Positions 37,201 through 45,143 of a stretch of DNA of 64,000 nucleotides are shown piece by piece. Both the position numbers and the translations under genes were made by a program. Where the stretch lies: the NCBI GenBank assembly GCA_964518215.1, contig CAZFFP010000003.1, positions 26,922 through 90,921 of the forward strand, written 5' to 3'. This stretch comes from CAYSGX01 sp964518215 (lineage in GTDB: Bacteria > Bacteroidota > Bacteroidia > Chitinophagales > CAIOSU01). Each line of letters opens with the position of its first letter. The stretch's first letter is position 1. Below the pieces are notes generated by a model. The model made no database searches, had not been told where the DNA came from, and worked only from the letters and a program-made list of their open reading frames with translations.

Positions 37201-40200
37201 ACCCCGCTATTTGTGCCGGAACAAGTATTACGCTTAGTGCTTCGGGCGGAAACAGCTACGTTTGGAGCAGCGGGCAAAATACCGCTTCGATTATTGTAAG
37301 TCCGCTTGTTGATACAGACTATACCGTTACTGTTTCGGGGGGTGGTAATTGCACGGCAGATGCCACGGTTACCGTGGTTGTGAATGCCACACCTGTTGCC
37401 GCTGTTTCGCCTGCAACGCAATCTGTTTGCGAAGGCACCAGCGCTACTCTGATAGCTTCCGGAGGAGTGAATTATACATGGAATACAGGCGACAATACCG
37501 CGCAGATTACAGTTTCGCCCACAACTAATACTATCTATGATGTGGTGGTTACAGATGCCAATGGTTGCACTGCTGCCGCATCGGGTTCTGTGAATATTAT
37601 CGCTGCTCCGATAGCTGCAATTTCACCCTCCAATTCTGCGATTTGTTCCGGAGAAAATATTACACTGACGGCTACGGGCGGAGTGAGTTATTCTTGGAAT
37701 ACAGGAGATAATACCGAACAAATCACCGTTTCACCAAACATCAATACTGCTTACGATGTGGTGGTAACAGACGCGAACGGATGCACTGCCACTGCTTCCA
37801 AAACTGTGATTGTAAATAGTTTGCCTGTTGCAAGCATCACTCCTTCAGCGCCCGGAATATGCGCTGGCGAAAGTGTAACGCTCATTGCTTCCGGAGGAAA
37901 TAATTATTCATGGAATACAGGTGATAATACCGCTCAGATTACGGTTTCTCCAATTAACAATACTAATTATGATGTGCTTGTAACAGACGGAAATAACTGC
38001 ACTGCCACTGCTGCTGTCACGGTAATGGTAAATAGTGTTCCGGCAGTTACTATTTCGCTAGTCAATCCTGCAATATGCGTGGGCGAGAGTGTTACATTAA
38101 TTGCTTCGGGCGGAAATTCTTATGTGTGGAGCACGGGCGATATTACCGCTCAAATCACAGTTTCTCCAAACGCAAACACTATATATGATGTTGTTGCCAC
38201 CGATGCCAATGGATGCACTGCTTTTGCTTCGGAATTGCTCACGGTGAATGCTTTGCCAACGGCTGTGGTGAGTCCTGCCAATACTACATCATGTCCCGGA
38301 CAAACAATTATACTTACCGCCAGCGGTGGAACTATTTACAATTGGAATACTGGCGACAATACTGAATCTATAAGCGTATCGCCTGCTCTGATTACAACTT
38401 ATGAAGTTACAGTTACCGACAACAACAACTGCTCTGCAACGGCTTCTGCCACCATTGACCCGACAGCAGGCTTAACGGTGAATACCGCTTCAGAAAATAT
38501 TTCCTGCTTTGGCTTATCTGATGGAAGCATTACGGTGAATGTTTCGGGCGGTGTGCCTCCTTTTGATTTTATCTGGAACGATGCTAATCAGAACCAAAAC
38601 AGAACTAATCTTTATGCTGCTAATTACAGCCTCACTATTTCTGATGCGGGTGGATGCGAAGCCATAGAAAACTTTATTATTACTGAACCTGACGAGATAA
38701 TCATAACGGCAACTGTTACCGATATTGTTTGTGCCGGAAATAATATCGGAAGCATTACGCTGAACATTTCGGGTGGAACAGGCACGTATGATTTTGTTTG
38801 GAACGATGGCAATCTGAATCAAAACCGAACCAACCTTCCCGCGGGAAACTATGATGTGGTTGTAACTGATAATAATGGGTGTTCAGAAACTGATTCATAC
38901 ACCATTACCATGCCAGCAGCATTGACGGTAACAGTGGCACATACGGATATTACCTGCTTCGGTAATAATGATGGAAGCATATCGCTCACTGTTTCGGGAG
39001 GCATTGCTCCTTATGATTTTATCTGGGGCGATGGCAATCAAAATCAAAACAGAACGAATCTTTCGGGCGCTACCTACTCGGTTACGGTTTCAGATGCAAA
39101 CAACTGTGAATCGTTAGTGTTGCAAACCATTACGGAGCCTGCTGCCATTTTCATCAATGCTGTTACATCGAACATCACTTGCAATGGAGCCAATAATGGA
39201 AGTATCACAGTTTCAGTTTCAGGCGGTAACGGTTTTTTCTCTTTTGAATGGAACGATGGCAACCAAAATCAAAACAGAAATAATCTTTCGGAAGGAAATT
39301 ATATTATTACTGCCACAGACACTTCGGGTTGCACCGCAACTGCCTCTGCAAATATTGCAGAACCCTCAGCTTTAATAGTTTCGCTTCTTGCTGTTGATAT
39401 TGCCTGCGGAAATGAAAGCACCGGCAGCATTACTGCCGCAGTATCGGGAGGCACACCACCTTATAGTTTTATCTGGAACGACAATGATGTGAATCAAAAC
39501 AGAAATAATCTTGCTTCCGGAAATTATTCGGTTACTGTAGAAGACGTTTCTAATTGTTCTGCTAACGCGTCCACAACCATTACCGCTCCCGATGCCATTG
39601 TTGTTGCTGCAAGCATTGTAAACGAAAGTTGTGCAGGTTTTTCCGATGGAAATATTTCATTGCAGATTACAGGCGGCAATCCTGCCTACAATATTGTATG
39701 GTCAGATAATATGAATGGAACAACAAGAAATAATTTATTGCCCGGAAATTATTCGGCAACAATTACCGATGCCAATGGATGTTCTGTTTCGGAATCGTAT
39801 AATATTAGTGTAGGAGCCGTATTGAATATTTCGGCAAATGTATCTAATGCGTCTTGTCCGCCTGCTGAAGATGGCGCTATCAATATTACAGTAACGGGCA
39901 ATACCGGAACCATAATTTACGAATGGTCGAACGGCAGCGCTTTAAATAATCAGGAATTTTTAATTCCGGGAAGCTATACGGTAACCATTACTGACGCGAA
40001 TGGCTGTTCCGCTGAATCTTCTTACAGCATTACTTATACTTTTACGCAAACAGTAAGCATAACCGCACCGGATACAGTAACTAAAGGAACAACTATTACG
40101 CTTAGTGCCACCGCTTCACCTTCAGCAAATGTGAGTTACTACTGGGAACCTTCCACGGGTTTGTCGTGCAACGATTGCAGCGCTCCTTCGCTCACCGTTA

Positions 40201-40568
40201 ATGAATCGGGCTGGTATTCTGTTACCGCTTTCAACACAGCAGGATGCGAAGCTGCCGATTCGGTTTATGTCACGGTTTTACCTGTTCCGACAGTTTATGC
40301 TCCCAGTGCTTTTTCGCCCAATGGCGATGGCTTGAATGATGAGTTTGCTTTAGACGGAATCATTGGCGAAGCTGTTCAATTCAATATCATGATATTTGAC
40401 CGTTGGGGCGAAAAAGTGTTTGAATCTGACCAATATGATTTCCGTTGGGACGGCAAATTTAAAGGCAGAGATTTGCCTCCGGGAGTATATGTGTTTCACG
40501 TAAAATACCGCATACGCAACTACGATAAGATACTCGAAAAGAGAAGTTCGATTACTTTGATAAGGTAA
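31218..40568 (+). CDS. Giant T9SS-exported surface adhesin (Ig-like and SprB repeats)
   Basis: This 3116-residue protein is exported and attached at the cell surface by the type IX system. Order: signal peptide (1-22); CUB-like domain (about 30-155, Cys-rich); a second beta-rich domain (about 170-320); an Ig-like domain; about 28 tandem Ig-like repeats of about 72 residues (403-2421); seven SprB repeats (about 2422-2944) with the SCxGxxDGxI pattern; a PKD-like domain with CNDC; and a gliding-motility-associated C-terminal domain (from about 3027, VYAPSAFSPNGDG) of the type B sorting class. Each Ig-like repeat keeps a Cys near its start and another in NGCTA, suggesting one disulfide per domain. 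SprB is the mobile gliding adhesin of Flavobacterium; a role in gliding, attachment or biofilm is likely. No SprF-like gene follows it. Confidence 0.93.
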   Translation: MVAVKKILLLLVSAFVVVYAGAQNYNHPTTGIQSSYVGACMVNNCSGNYYDDGGPSSNYSNNVNNIYRTFCSNAPGQCIRLTFSSFDVESFVGFCVDELFILDGPTQNSPLIWRGCGTSLPPVITANNPSGCITVRFFSDNNTRRPGWASAISCVPCSTDPAGADGGPDEGLNNDCAYAEYVCNNVNSFTANSQGPGLNADVCISGCALSENYSNWYILNVTSGGTLGMTITPTPNNADYDFALYGPVTGGCGNLGSPIRCSYAANTGPTGMNFTALDASEDVNGDGWVSAPTVTPGIYYLMINEWEHVPGASFTLSWSGTAVIGLPEPVIAYDPACTNSPLRLYAPGVYGATFNWTGPGGWTSTDPNPVRNPAVAGTYTMNYTVNGCTSATASVSISLGDPPTINTNVLAATLCPGQNIFINASGGVSYLWSNGTTDATVNANPTITTDYIVTVTSGNGCTSSRTIPITVLDPPSASISPATAEICQGDSVTLTASGGTSYFWSNGQGGPSITVSPTNNTTYSVTVIASNSCSAVPTRTVTVKPSPTASINPATHALCFGQSVTLTASGGGTYNWSNGTSANSITVSPASTTLYSVTVTGTNGCTASATSTVTVNPLPVAAVSPPLTEICFGESVALTASGGGSYSWSNGGSGNTITVSPSINTQYSVTVISSFGCTASAASTVIVNPLPLPYIDPFTASVCGGESITLTAYGGVFYDWSTFDVDQSIVVTPFMSETYTVTVTDANGCSATTSKYVAYADAPFVFISPSETFLCPGESVILTANGAQDYVWSSGENGPSIVDYPVESTTYSVTGTDANGCTAEASETIEVSELTNATISPNNPIICSAQNVTLTASGGVFYQWNTGAFGESLTAFIFATTTYTVTVYDAQNCTVSLSETVTVENPPTATISPATATVCNGQSVTLTASGGVSYVWNTGATTADITVTPASPTTYTVIVTSAAGCTATASRTVNISGSISASVTPAAPTICPGNSVTLTASGGNTYVWSTGANTAAINVSPPATTTYTVTVTNTAGCTVAVSATVTVNNIPVANISPANPAICVGESVTLTASGGTNYVWSNSVNTAANTVSPVTTTTYTVTVSDAAGCSAIASETVTVNTSPMAAITPSAPAICLGASVTLTASGGTSYMWSGGENSASITVNPAVNTTYSVTVSGGANCTANASLTVIVNTPPTASIAPATAALCSGENITLAASGGASYVWNTGDNTAQITVSPTTNTTYNVIVTDVNGCTATASRTVTVNNAPTTSISPATAEICSGGSITLTASGGVSYVWNTGGNTAQITVSPTSNTTYNVIVTDANGCTATTSRTVVVNALPTASIAPTNPGICLGESVTLTASGGVSYSWNTGDNTAQITVSPASNTTYIVIVIDANGCTAIASETVTVNTQPVAAITPASPAICAGESVTLTASGGTTYLWSGGENTAAISVSPVSNTTYSVTVFNGSNCSADASVSVTVNNAPTANISPATAEICSGGSITLTASGGVSYAWNTGDNTAQITVSPTSNTTYSVIVTDANGCTATTSRTVTVNALPTASIAPANPGICVGESVTLTASGGVSYSWNTGDNTAQITVSPASNTTYIVIVIDANGCTAIASETVTVNTQPVAAITPASPAICAGESVTLTASGGTTYLWSGGENTAAISVSPVSNTTYSVTVFNGSNCSADASVSVTVNNAPTANISPATAEICSGGSITLTASGGVSYAWNTGDNTAQITVSPTSNTTYNVILTDANGCTATTSRTVTVNTLPTASIAPANPVICVGESVTLTASGGVSYSWNTGDNTAQITVSPVSNTTYDVIVTNANGCTATASETVTVNTQPVAAITPASPAICAGESVTLTASGGTTYLWSGGENTAAISVSPVNTTTYTVTVTNATGCSATVSETITVNARPVADITPDNPSVCIGENLTLTAFGGVSYAWNTGDNTEQITVSPTNNTAYDVVVTDANGCTANATETVTVISNLVASITPANPAICAGTSITLSASGGNSYVWSSGQNTASIIVSPLVDTDYTVTVSGGGNCTADATVTVVVNATPVAAVSPATQSVCEGTSATLIASGGVNYTWNTGDNTAQITVSPTTNTIYDVVVTDANGCTAAASGSVNIIAAPIAAISPSNSAICSGENITLTATGGVSYSWNTGDNTEQITVSPNINTAYDVVVTDANGCTATASKTVIVNSLPVASITPSAPGICAGESVTLIASGGNNYSWNTGDNTAQITVSPINNTNYDVLVTDGNNCTATAAVTVMVNSVPAVTISLVNPAICVGESVTLIASGGNSYVWSTGDITAQITVSPNANTIYDVVATDANGCTAFASELLTVNALPTAVVSPANTTSCPGQTIILTASGGTIYNWNTGDNTESISVSPALITTYEVTVTDNNNCSATASATIDPTAGLTVNTASENISCFGLSDGSITVNVSGGVPPFDFIWNDANQNQNRTNLYAANYSLTISDAGGCEAIENFIITEPDEIIITATVTDIVCAGNNIGSITLNISGGTGTYDFVWNDGNLNQNRTNLPAGNYDVVVTDNNGCSETDSYTITMPAALTVTVAHTDITCFGNNDGSISLTVSGGIAPYDFIWGDGNQNQNRTNLSGATYSVTVSDANNCESLVLQTITEPAAIFINAVTSNITCNGANNGSITVSVSGGNGFFSFEWNDGNQNQNRNNLSEGNYIITATDTSGCTATASANIAEPSALIVSLLAVDIACGNESTGSITAAVSGGTPPYSFIWNDNDVNQNRNNLASGNYSVTVEDVSNCSANASTTITAPDAIVVAASIVNESCAGFSDGNISLQITGGNPAYNIVWSDNMNGTTRNNLLPGNYSATITDANGCSVSESYNISVGAVLNISANVSNASCPPAEDGAINITVTGNTGTIIYEWSNGSALNNQEFLIPGSYTVTITDANGCSAESSYSITYTFTQTVSITAPDTVTKGTTITLSATASPSANVSYYWEPSTGLSCNDCSAPSLTVNESGWYSVTAFNTAGCEAADSVYVTVLPVPTVYAPSAFSPNGDGLNDEFALDGIIGEAVQFNIMIFDRWGEKVFESDQYDFRWDGKFKGRDLPPGVYVFHVKYRIRNYDKILEKRSSITLIR
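35013..36860 (+). repeat. Higher-order tandem repeat, period 648 bp, inside the adhesin gene
   Basis: Three Ig-like units (216 residues) are repeated as a block. Equivalent points are 35013, 35661 and 36309. I read 35301-35811 and 35949-36459 as identical over 511 bases, while neighbouring single units differ at many third positions. This points to recent unequal recombination or gene conversion. Confidence 0.85.
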
Positions 40569-40573
40569 AATGA

Positions 40574-40604
40574 AAAATGGTTCTGTTTTAAACAGAACCA
40601 TTTT
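40574..40604. terminator. Bidirectional terminator between adhesin and zinc-ribbon gene
   Basis: AAAATGGTTCTGTTT and its exact complement AAACAGAACCATTTT flank one T. It sits six bases after the adhesin stop and about 65 bases after the convergent gene's stop. A-rich and T-rich ends allow it to work in both directions. Confidence 0.75.
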
Positions 40605-40669
40605 AAGATTTCAATTACTGGAGGATGTTAAAAAAGGTAAGAGGAGCGTATTGACCTTATTACTAATAA

Positions 40670-41425
40670 CTATGACGCGTCTCCGTCTATTGCAATATCA
40701 ACAAGAACTCTTCCGCAGTTTTCGCATACAATAACTTTTTTGCGCTGAGCAATTTCGTATTGTCTTTGAGGTGGAATTTTGTTGAAGCAACCGCCACAAG
40801 AGTCGCGTTCAATTTTTACAACGGCAAGTTTGTTCACAAAGCTGCTGCGAATACGCTGATAGGCAATAAGCAATCTTTCTTCAATGTCTTTCTGAGCTTT
40901 GTCAGATTTTTTTTGAAGCGCTTTTTCTTCTTTATCAGTTTCGGCTATAATTTTTTCAAGTTCGGCTTTCTTATGTTCCAATTCTTTTTTCTTGCCTGAA
41001 ACTGCTTTTTTAGTTTCGTCCTGATATTGGGTTTTTTGAAGAATTTGTTCGTTGGCTTCCTTCATTCTTTTTTCAGAAAGCTGAATTTCGAGCTTTTGCA
41101 ACTCTATTTCTTTGGTCAACGCTTCGTATTCGCGGTTGTTTTTTACATTGTCGAGTTGCTTGTTGTATTTTTTAATGAGCGATTCAGACTCTTTAATTCC
41201 AAGTTTTTTCTCTTCAATATATTGCTCTAATTCTTTGATTTCATCCTTGATTTTTTCGGTGCGGGTCTGCAAGCCGGTCAGTTCATCTTCAAGGTCGCTT
41301 ACCTCTATGGGCAGTTCACCTTTCAGAATCTGAATCAGGTCAATTTCAGAATCAATTTTTTGCAATTCGTAAAGCGCTTTGAGCTTATCTTCTACGGTGA
41401 GTTCTTTTTCTTTAACTGCTGCCAT
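40670..41425 (-). CDS. Coiled-coil protein with C-terminal C4 zinc ribbon
   Basis: This 251-residue protein has a long coiled coil (about 10-190, rich in Glu, Lys and Leu) followed by a zinc ribbon with ligands C210, C213, C234 and C237. This architecture is widespread (zf-RING_7-type proteins, related to Helicobacter HP0958/FlgZ) and is thought to bind nucleic acid or act as a chaperone-like adaptor. I chose ATG 41425, which shares a base with the TGA of the upstream NIF3 gene, so the pair is translationally coupled. The TTG at 41431 is a less likely start. Confidence 0.9.
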   Translation of the reverse strand: MAAVKEKELTVEDKLKALYELQKIDSEIDLIQILKGELPIEVSDLEDELTGLQTRTEKIKDEIKELEQYIEEKKLGIKESESLIKKYNKQLDNVKNNREYEALTKEIELQKLEIQLSEKRMKEANEQILQKTQYQDETKKAVSGKKKELEHKKAELEKIIAETDKEEKALQKKSDKAQKDIEERLLIAYQRIRSSFVNKLAVVKIERDSCGGCFNKIPPQRQYEIAQRKKVIVCENCGRVLVDIAIDGDAS

Positions 41426-42522
41426 CAGCAAAAATATTTTACAGGGTTAGTACTAATTTTTGAGAAAAGTGTGGCAAAGGTAGTGAATTTTTTACTCAAA
41501 AGGTCATGTAATATCTCGACTGTAAACTGTTCGCTCTCGTAATGCCCGATATCGGCAATAATAATTTTTCCTTCGGCATCGAAAAACTGATGGTATTTGA
41601 AGTCTGAAGTCAAAAATAGGTCGGCTCCCCCACGAATGGCATCATTCAAGAGAAAACTGCCCGAGCCACCGCAAACCGCTACTTTTTTAATTTCCTGATG
41701 CACTAAACCGGTATGCCGAATCACGGCAGCTTTTAAATTTTTCTGAATGATTTCAAGGAATTTCTCGGTGCTGATGCTTTTTTCCAATTCGCCCACCATG
41801 CCTGAACCGGTTTGTTGCCAATAATTTTCCAAAGGAATAATATCAAAAGCCACTTCTTCGTATGGGTGGGCTTTTTTCATCGCTGCGATAATATTACGCT
41901 CCAGAAATTTCGGAAAAACGATTTCTACTTTTAATTCTTCAGCCGATTCCAGCTTTTCGCGCTCACCAATGATCGGGTTGGATGCTTTGTTACCTTTGAA
42001 TGTGCCTGTGCCCTTGCTGTTAAAACTGCAAGCAGAATAATTGCCGATATTGCCGCCTCCCGCATCGAAAATCGCCTGTCGGAGCGATTCGGCATCTGTT
42101 TCAGGAACAAAAGTTACGAGTTTACTGAGCCATTGTTTTTTTGGTGCAAGAATTTGAAGATGTTGCAATCCTAATTTTTCGCAAATTTTTTGATTCACTC
42201 CGGTAGCCACATTATCGAGGTTGGTATGTATGGCATAAATGGCAATATCGTTTTTAATGGCTTGAATAAGTGTGCGCTCCACATAATTTTTCCCATTCAG
42301 TTTTTTTATTCCCGAAAAAACAATAGGGTGGTGGGCTACTACCAGATTGCAGTCATTTTCAATGGCTTCTGCTATCACATCTTCTACCGAATCGAGACAA
42401 AGCAACACCCCTTTCACTTCCCAATCAGCATTGCCTGTAATCAGTCCGCAGTTGTCGTAGCTTTCCTGTAAGGCTGTAGGTGCGAAACTTTCGAGATAAT
42501 CCGTAATGTCTTTTATTTTCAT
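41425..42522 (-). CDS. NIF3-like dinuclear metal centre protein (YqfO type)
   Basis: This 365-residue member of the NIF3/YbgI/YqfO family, often labelled GTP cyclohydrolase I type 2, has the metal-ligand motifs AHHPIVFSG near residue 65 and GHYESE near the C-terminus. It is longer than YbgI (about 247 residues) because of a central insertion (about 130-235, with LVTFVPETDAES and HPYEEVAFDI), as in YqfO, where it forms a PII/CutA1-like domain. The true function of the family is unsettled. It lies between the DASS transporter and zinc-ribbon genes in one minus-strand operon; NIF3 next to a zinc-ribbon coiled-coil gene is a recurrent pairing. Confidence 0.92.
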   Translation of the reverse strand: MKIKDITDYLESFAPTALQESYDNCGLITGNADWEVKGVLLCLDSVEDVIAEAIENDCNLVVAHHPIVFSGIKKLNGKNYVERTLIQAIKNDIAIYAIHTNLDNVATGVNQKICEKLGLQHLQILAPKKQWLSKLVTFVPETDAESLRQAIFDAGGGNIGNYSACSFNSKGTGTFKGNKASNPIIGEREKLESAEELKVEIVFPKFLERNIIAAMKKAHPYEEVAFDIIPLENYWQQTGSGMVGELEKSISTEKFLEIIQKNLKAAVIRHTGLVHQEIKKVAVCGGSGSFLLNDAIRGGADLFLTSDFKYHQFFDAEGKIIIADIGHYESEQFTVEILHDLLSKKFTTFATLFSKISTNPVKYFC

Positions 42523-42563
42523 CGCAACATGTGTTTTTCGTAAAATTATGAATCAATAATCAA

Positions 42564-44027
42564 TCAAATTCCAAAGACCCATTTGCCCCAGCTAAAAGTA
42601 AAGATGGTGATTATGATGATGCCTCCTATGTTCAGCCATATACCCGGTTTCACCATGTCGGACACTTTTAGTTTTTCACTGCCGAAAATGATGGTATTGG
42701 GCGCTGTTCCAACAGGCATCATAAATGCATAAGAAGCAGCTACAGTTCCGGGAATCATCATCAATAACGGATTCATACCCGTGCTGATGGCGATGGCTTT
42801 CATCACCGGAAGCGATAACTGTATGGTTGCCATATTTGAAGTAAATTCTGAAATGAACGTAATGAATGAACAAACGATAATGACCAAAACCACATTGGGC
42901 ACATGATTTAAAAATTCCAACTGAGTTGCCAGCCAGCCTGTAAGCCCCGAATCTGAAAAGCCTTTGGCAAGAGCAAAACCACCTCCGAAAAGTAATATTA
43001 CCGAATAGGGCAGTTTTTTCACATTGTCCCAGTTCATCAGCGGTTCATTTTTTTGTTTCGATGGAATTAAAAACAGCAGCATCGAAACGGCAACAGCAAC
43101 AGTGCCATCTTGTATGAAGGTGGGGTTTTTAAACCAACTGCTCCAACCCTTGATAGTAAAATTTCCCAAAGGCAAGTCGGCACGCGAAAACCAAAGCAGC
43201 ACCATCAAAGCAAACAATGCCAACACCGCTTTTTCCTCATAAGCCATACGCCCCAACGATTTCAATTCGTCTTCAAAAACACTTTTGTTTACCTGTATGG
43301 TTGCTGATTTATTTCCACTGAGAAATATTCTTTTCAATACATAATAACCAAATGCCAGCATACACAAGCTCAAAGGCAAAGCAAAAATGAACCATTGCAT
43401 AAACGAAACCGACATTTCTCCGGCATAATGTTGCTGCAGGTAGCCCACAAAAATCATATTGGTAGGCGAGCCTACAATCGTGGCTACACCACCAATAGTA
43501 GCTCCATGAGCAATGCTTAGCAATAAGGCTTTCGATATTTGTTCAGACCCCGATGCGTTCATTTCCGACAGTTTGTAAATAATGGCAAGCGTGGTAGGAA
43601 TGAGCATCATAACGGTTGCCGTGTTTGAAATCCACATGGAAATACCGAAACTGCAAAGCATTAATCCCAAAAGAATTTTACTGCCATCGGTGCCTACTTT
43701 TAAAATAATATGCAGCGCAATCCGGTGGTGCAAATTCCATTTTTCCATAGCAAACGACATCATAAATCCGCCCACAAACAGAAACAAAACATCGTTCATA
43801 TATACCGATGCCGTAGCCGTTGTGCTCATGATGCCGAGTAAAGGAAATGCAAAAACCGGTATCATAGAGGTAACTGCCATCGGCACTACTTCAAATATCC
43901 ACCACGTAGCCATCCAAAACACAATAAATGTCATGGCTCCAATTTTGGCATCTTCAGAGGCACCGAAAACCAACCATCCGAAAAATATTCCGAGTAACGG
44001 ACCTGAAATGATTTTGAGAAATTTCAC
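42564..44027 (-). CDS. DASS/SLC13-family sodium-coupled anion symporter
   Basis: This 487-residue transporter with about 11-12 hydrophobic helices belongs to the divalent-anion:sodium symporter family, importing dicarboxylates, citrate or sulfate. The two SNT-type sodium/substrate motifs are SNTAT (134-138) and TSNMAT in the second half, and the conserved GVATIVGSPTNMIF stretch is present. Choosing between carboxylate and sulfate needs more than sequence. It is the first gene of the operon with NIF3 and the zinc-ribbon protein, 41 bases apart; the functional link is not obvious. Confidence 0.9.
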   Translation of the reverse strand: MKFLKIISGPLLGIFFGWLVFGASEDAKIGAMTFIVFWMATWWIFEVVPMAVTSMIPVFAFPLLGIMSTTATASVYMNDVLFLFVGGFMMSFAMEKWNLHHRIALHIILKVGTDGSKILLGLMLCSFGISMWISNTATVMMLIPTTLAIIYKLSEMNASGSEQISKALLLSIAHGATIGGVATIVGSPTNMIFVGYLQQHYAGEMSVSFMQWFIFALPLSLCMLAFGYYVLKRIFLSGNKSATIQVNKSVFEDELKSLGRMAYEEKAVLALFALMVLLWFSRADLPLGNFTIKGWSSWFKNPTFIQDGTVAVAVSMLLFLIPSKQKNEPLMNWDNVKKLPYSVILLFGGGFALAKGFSDSGLTGWLATQLEFLNHVPNVVLVIIVCSFITFISEFTSNMATIQLSLPVMKAIAISTGMNPLLMMIPGTVAASYAFMMPVGTAPNTIIFGSEKLKVSDMVKPGIWLNIGGIIIITIFTFSWGKWVFGI

Positions 44028-44252
44028 GGATTGAAAATAGTATTTTTTGAGAGCAGAAGTTGTTGGAAAGAATATTTGAATTTAAACACGGTTTATCCAA
44101 TCGGGCATCAAAGGAAAAAAATCGAAATTACTTATCTTGAGTGATGTTTGTAAACGATGAGTGGAGGCTACCTGTTGTTTCGGGTAGCGGACGCTGACAG
44201 TTAGTGCTGCCGTTCTGTTCGTGTATTATTAATTCGATTGTAAAAAGTTGAA
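44028..44252. other. Intergenic region with a small hairpin
   Basis: This 225-base gap holds an inverted repeat, GCTACC (44167-44172) and GGTAGC (44183-44188), around a ten-base loop. It looks like a repetitive intergenic hairpin rather than a terminator, as no T run follows. Confidence 0.4.
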
Positions 44253-44792
44253 CTAGAACAAGCTGTTTAAGTTCTCAATTATTGAACTCAAGTTCAGTTT
44301 CCACTTTTCCTCTTCTTTATAAAAGTATAAATATAGGGACTTCTTATCTCCATTTGAAACAAACTGTCCTTTCGCAGATTTACCGTCCGCATCAATTATT
44401 ACATCGCCTATTGACTGGTATGGTAAACTTGTATTACCAACAATTCGATTTTTAACTGCAAAAACGAAAAGATCTGTTTTATCAAATTTTTCTGCTTCCT
44501 TCTTTGTCAGTCTTTGCCCTATTGAAAGTACTATTTTCTTGTCCATATATTTTAATTTCTGAAAAGCTAAGCTATCTTCCCTCTTAATAATGTCCAATAG
44601 TAAATCGTAATGATTTAGTGTTGCATTGTCAATATATTTAACTGCTTCTTCTCCCTTAGCTTTTGTAATCGCAGCCTTATATTTATTAAAAGTATTTCTT
44701 ACTTGTTGCTCTTCGTATTTTTGTGCAAATCCAAAATTGTTTGCAAGCAAAAGCAATGTCATTGATATTATAACTATTGTCTTTTTCATCAA
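44253..44792 (-). CDS. Small secreted protein of unknown function
   Basis: This 179-residue exported protein has a signal peptide (2-23, ending NNFGFAQ). The mature part starts with a helix (QQVRNTFNKYKAAITKAKGEE) and ends with beta strands (KSLYLYFYKEEEKWKLNL), the order of an NTF2-like fold; this is a tentative comparison only. Codons are more AT-rich than in neighbours (many ATA and AAA), and it stands alone between repeat-filled gaps, which could mean recent acquisition. Confidence 0.7.
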   Translation of the reverse strand: MMKKTIVIISMTLLLLANNFGFAQKYEEQQVRNTFNKYKAAITKAKGEEAVKYIDNATLNHYDLLLDIIKREDSLAFQKLKYMDKKIVLSIGQRLTKKEAEKFDKTDLFVFAVKNRIVGNTSLPYQSIGDVIIDADGKSAKGQFVSNGDKKSLYLYFYKEEEKWKLNLSSIIENLNSLF

Positions 44793-44960
44793 TAATCTTT
44801 ATATGTATTGAACGCACATTCAGTTTCTAATTCATACTTAGTCAAGCCGTTTGAGTGTCGTGTTGCTTGGTTACTGCCTAATGAAATAGATTGCTTGCAG
44901 CTTCACTCCGCTCAGCTTAGTTCGAAATGATGGCTTTATGTTTTGTTAAACTATGTTGGG

Positions 44961-44992
44961 GAGGTTCCCTACTGCGTTGAACAGGGAAAGGT
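44961..44992. repeat. Hairpin repeat, copy 1 (loop ACTGCGTTGA)
   Basis: GAGG, then stem TTCCCT (44965-44970), loop ACTGCGTTGAAC and stem AGGGAA (44983-44988), then AAGG. Copy 2 is at 47135-47167 with a different but still complementary stem. Confidence 0.65.
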
Positions 44993-45020
44993 TCCTCCTG
45001 AATGATACACTTTTTAATTT

Positions 45021-45080
45021 TAGCCAACAGCCAACTGCTTAAGGCTTACAGCTTATGGCTAAAGGCTAATAGCTAACAAC
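45021..45080. repeat. Word-like degenerate repeat
   Basis: The stretch is built from variants of GGCTTA, CAGCTTATGGCT, AAAGGCTAAT and AGCTAACA. It shares the GGCTTACAGCT word with the repeat beside the four-helix-bundle gene at 10506-10530. Confidence 0.55.
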
Positions 45081-45143
45081 TTTAAAATTCACTCCATTTA
45101 GCTTCGTTAACCTCGCGGTCTTTTTAAAAAACTGAACTGAAAC

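Larger units (their letters stand above)
44793..45143. other. Intergenic region rich in short repeats
   Basis: This gap has no gene. It carries the hairpin repeat at 44961-44992, the GGCTTACAGCT word repeats at 45021-45080, and a CTTCACTCCGCTCAGCTTAG string of the kind seen scattered in related genomes. Confidence 0.5.

Noticed and set aside
32424..38460. Regularly spaced repeats resembling a CRISPR array or tandem DNA satellite
   Set aside because: The period is about 216 bases, divergence is mostly at third codon positions and one frame stays open throughout, so the repeats are protein-coding.
37176..39262. Antisense open frames inside the adhesin gene
   Set aside because: They arise from the biased repeat codons and are rich in Asn/Ser/Arg/Ile with no domain.
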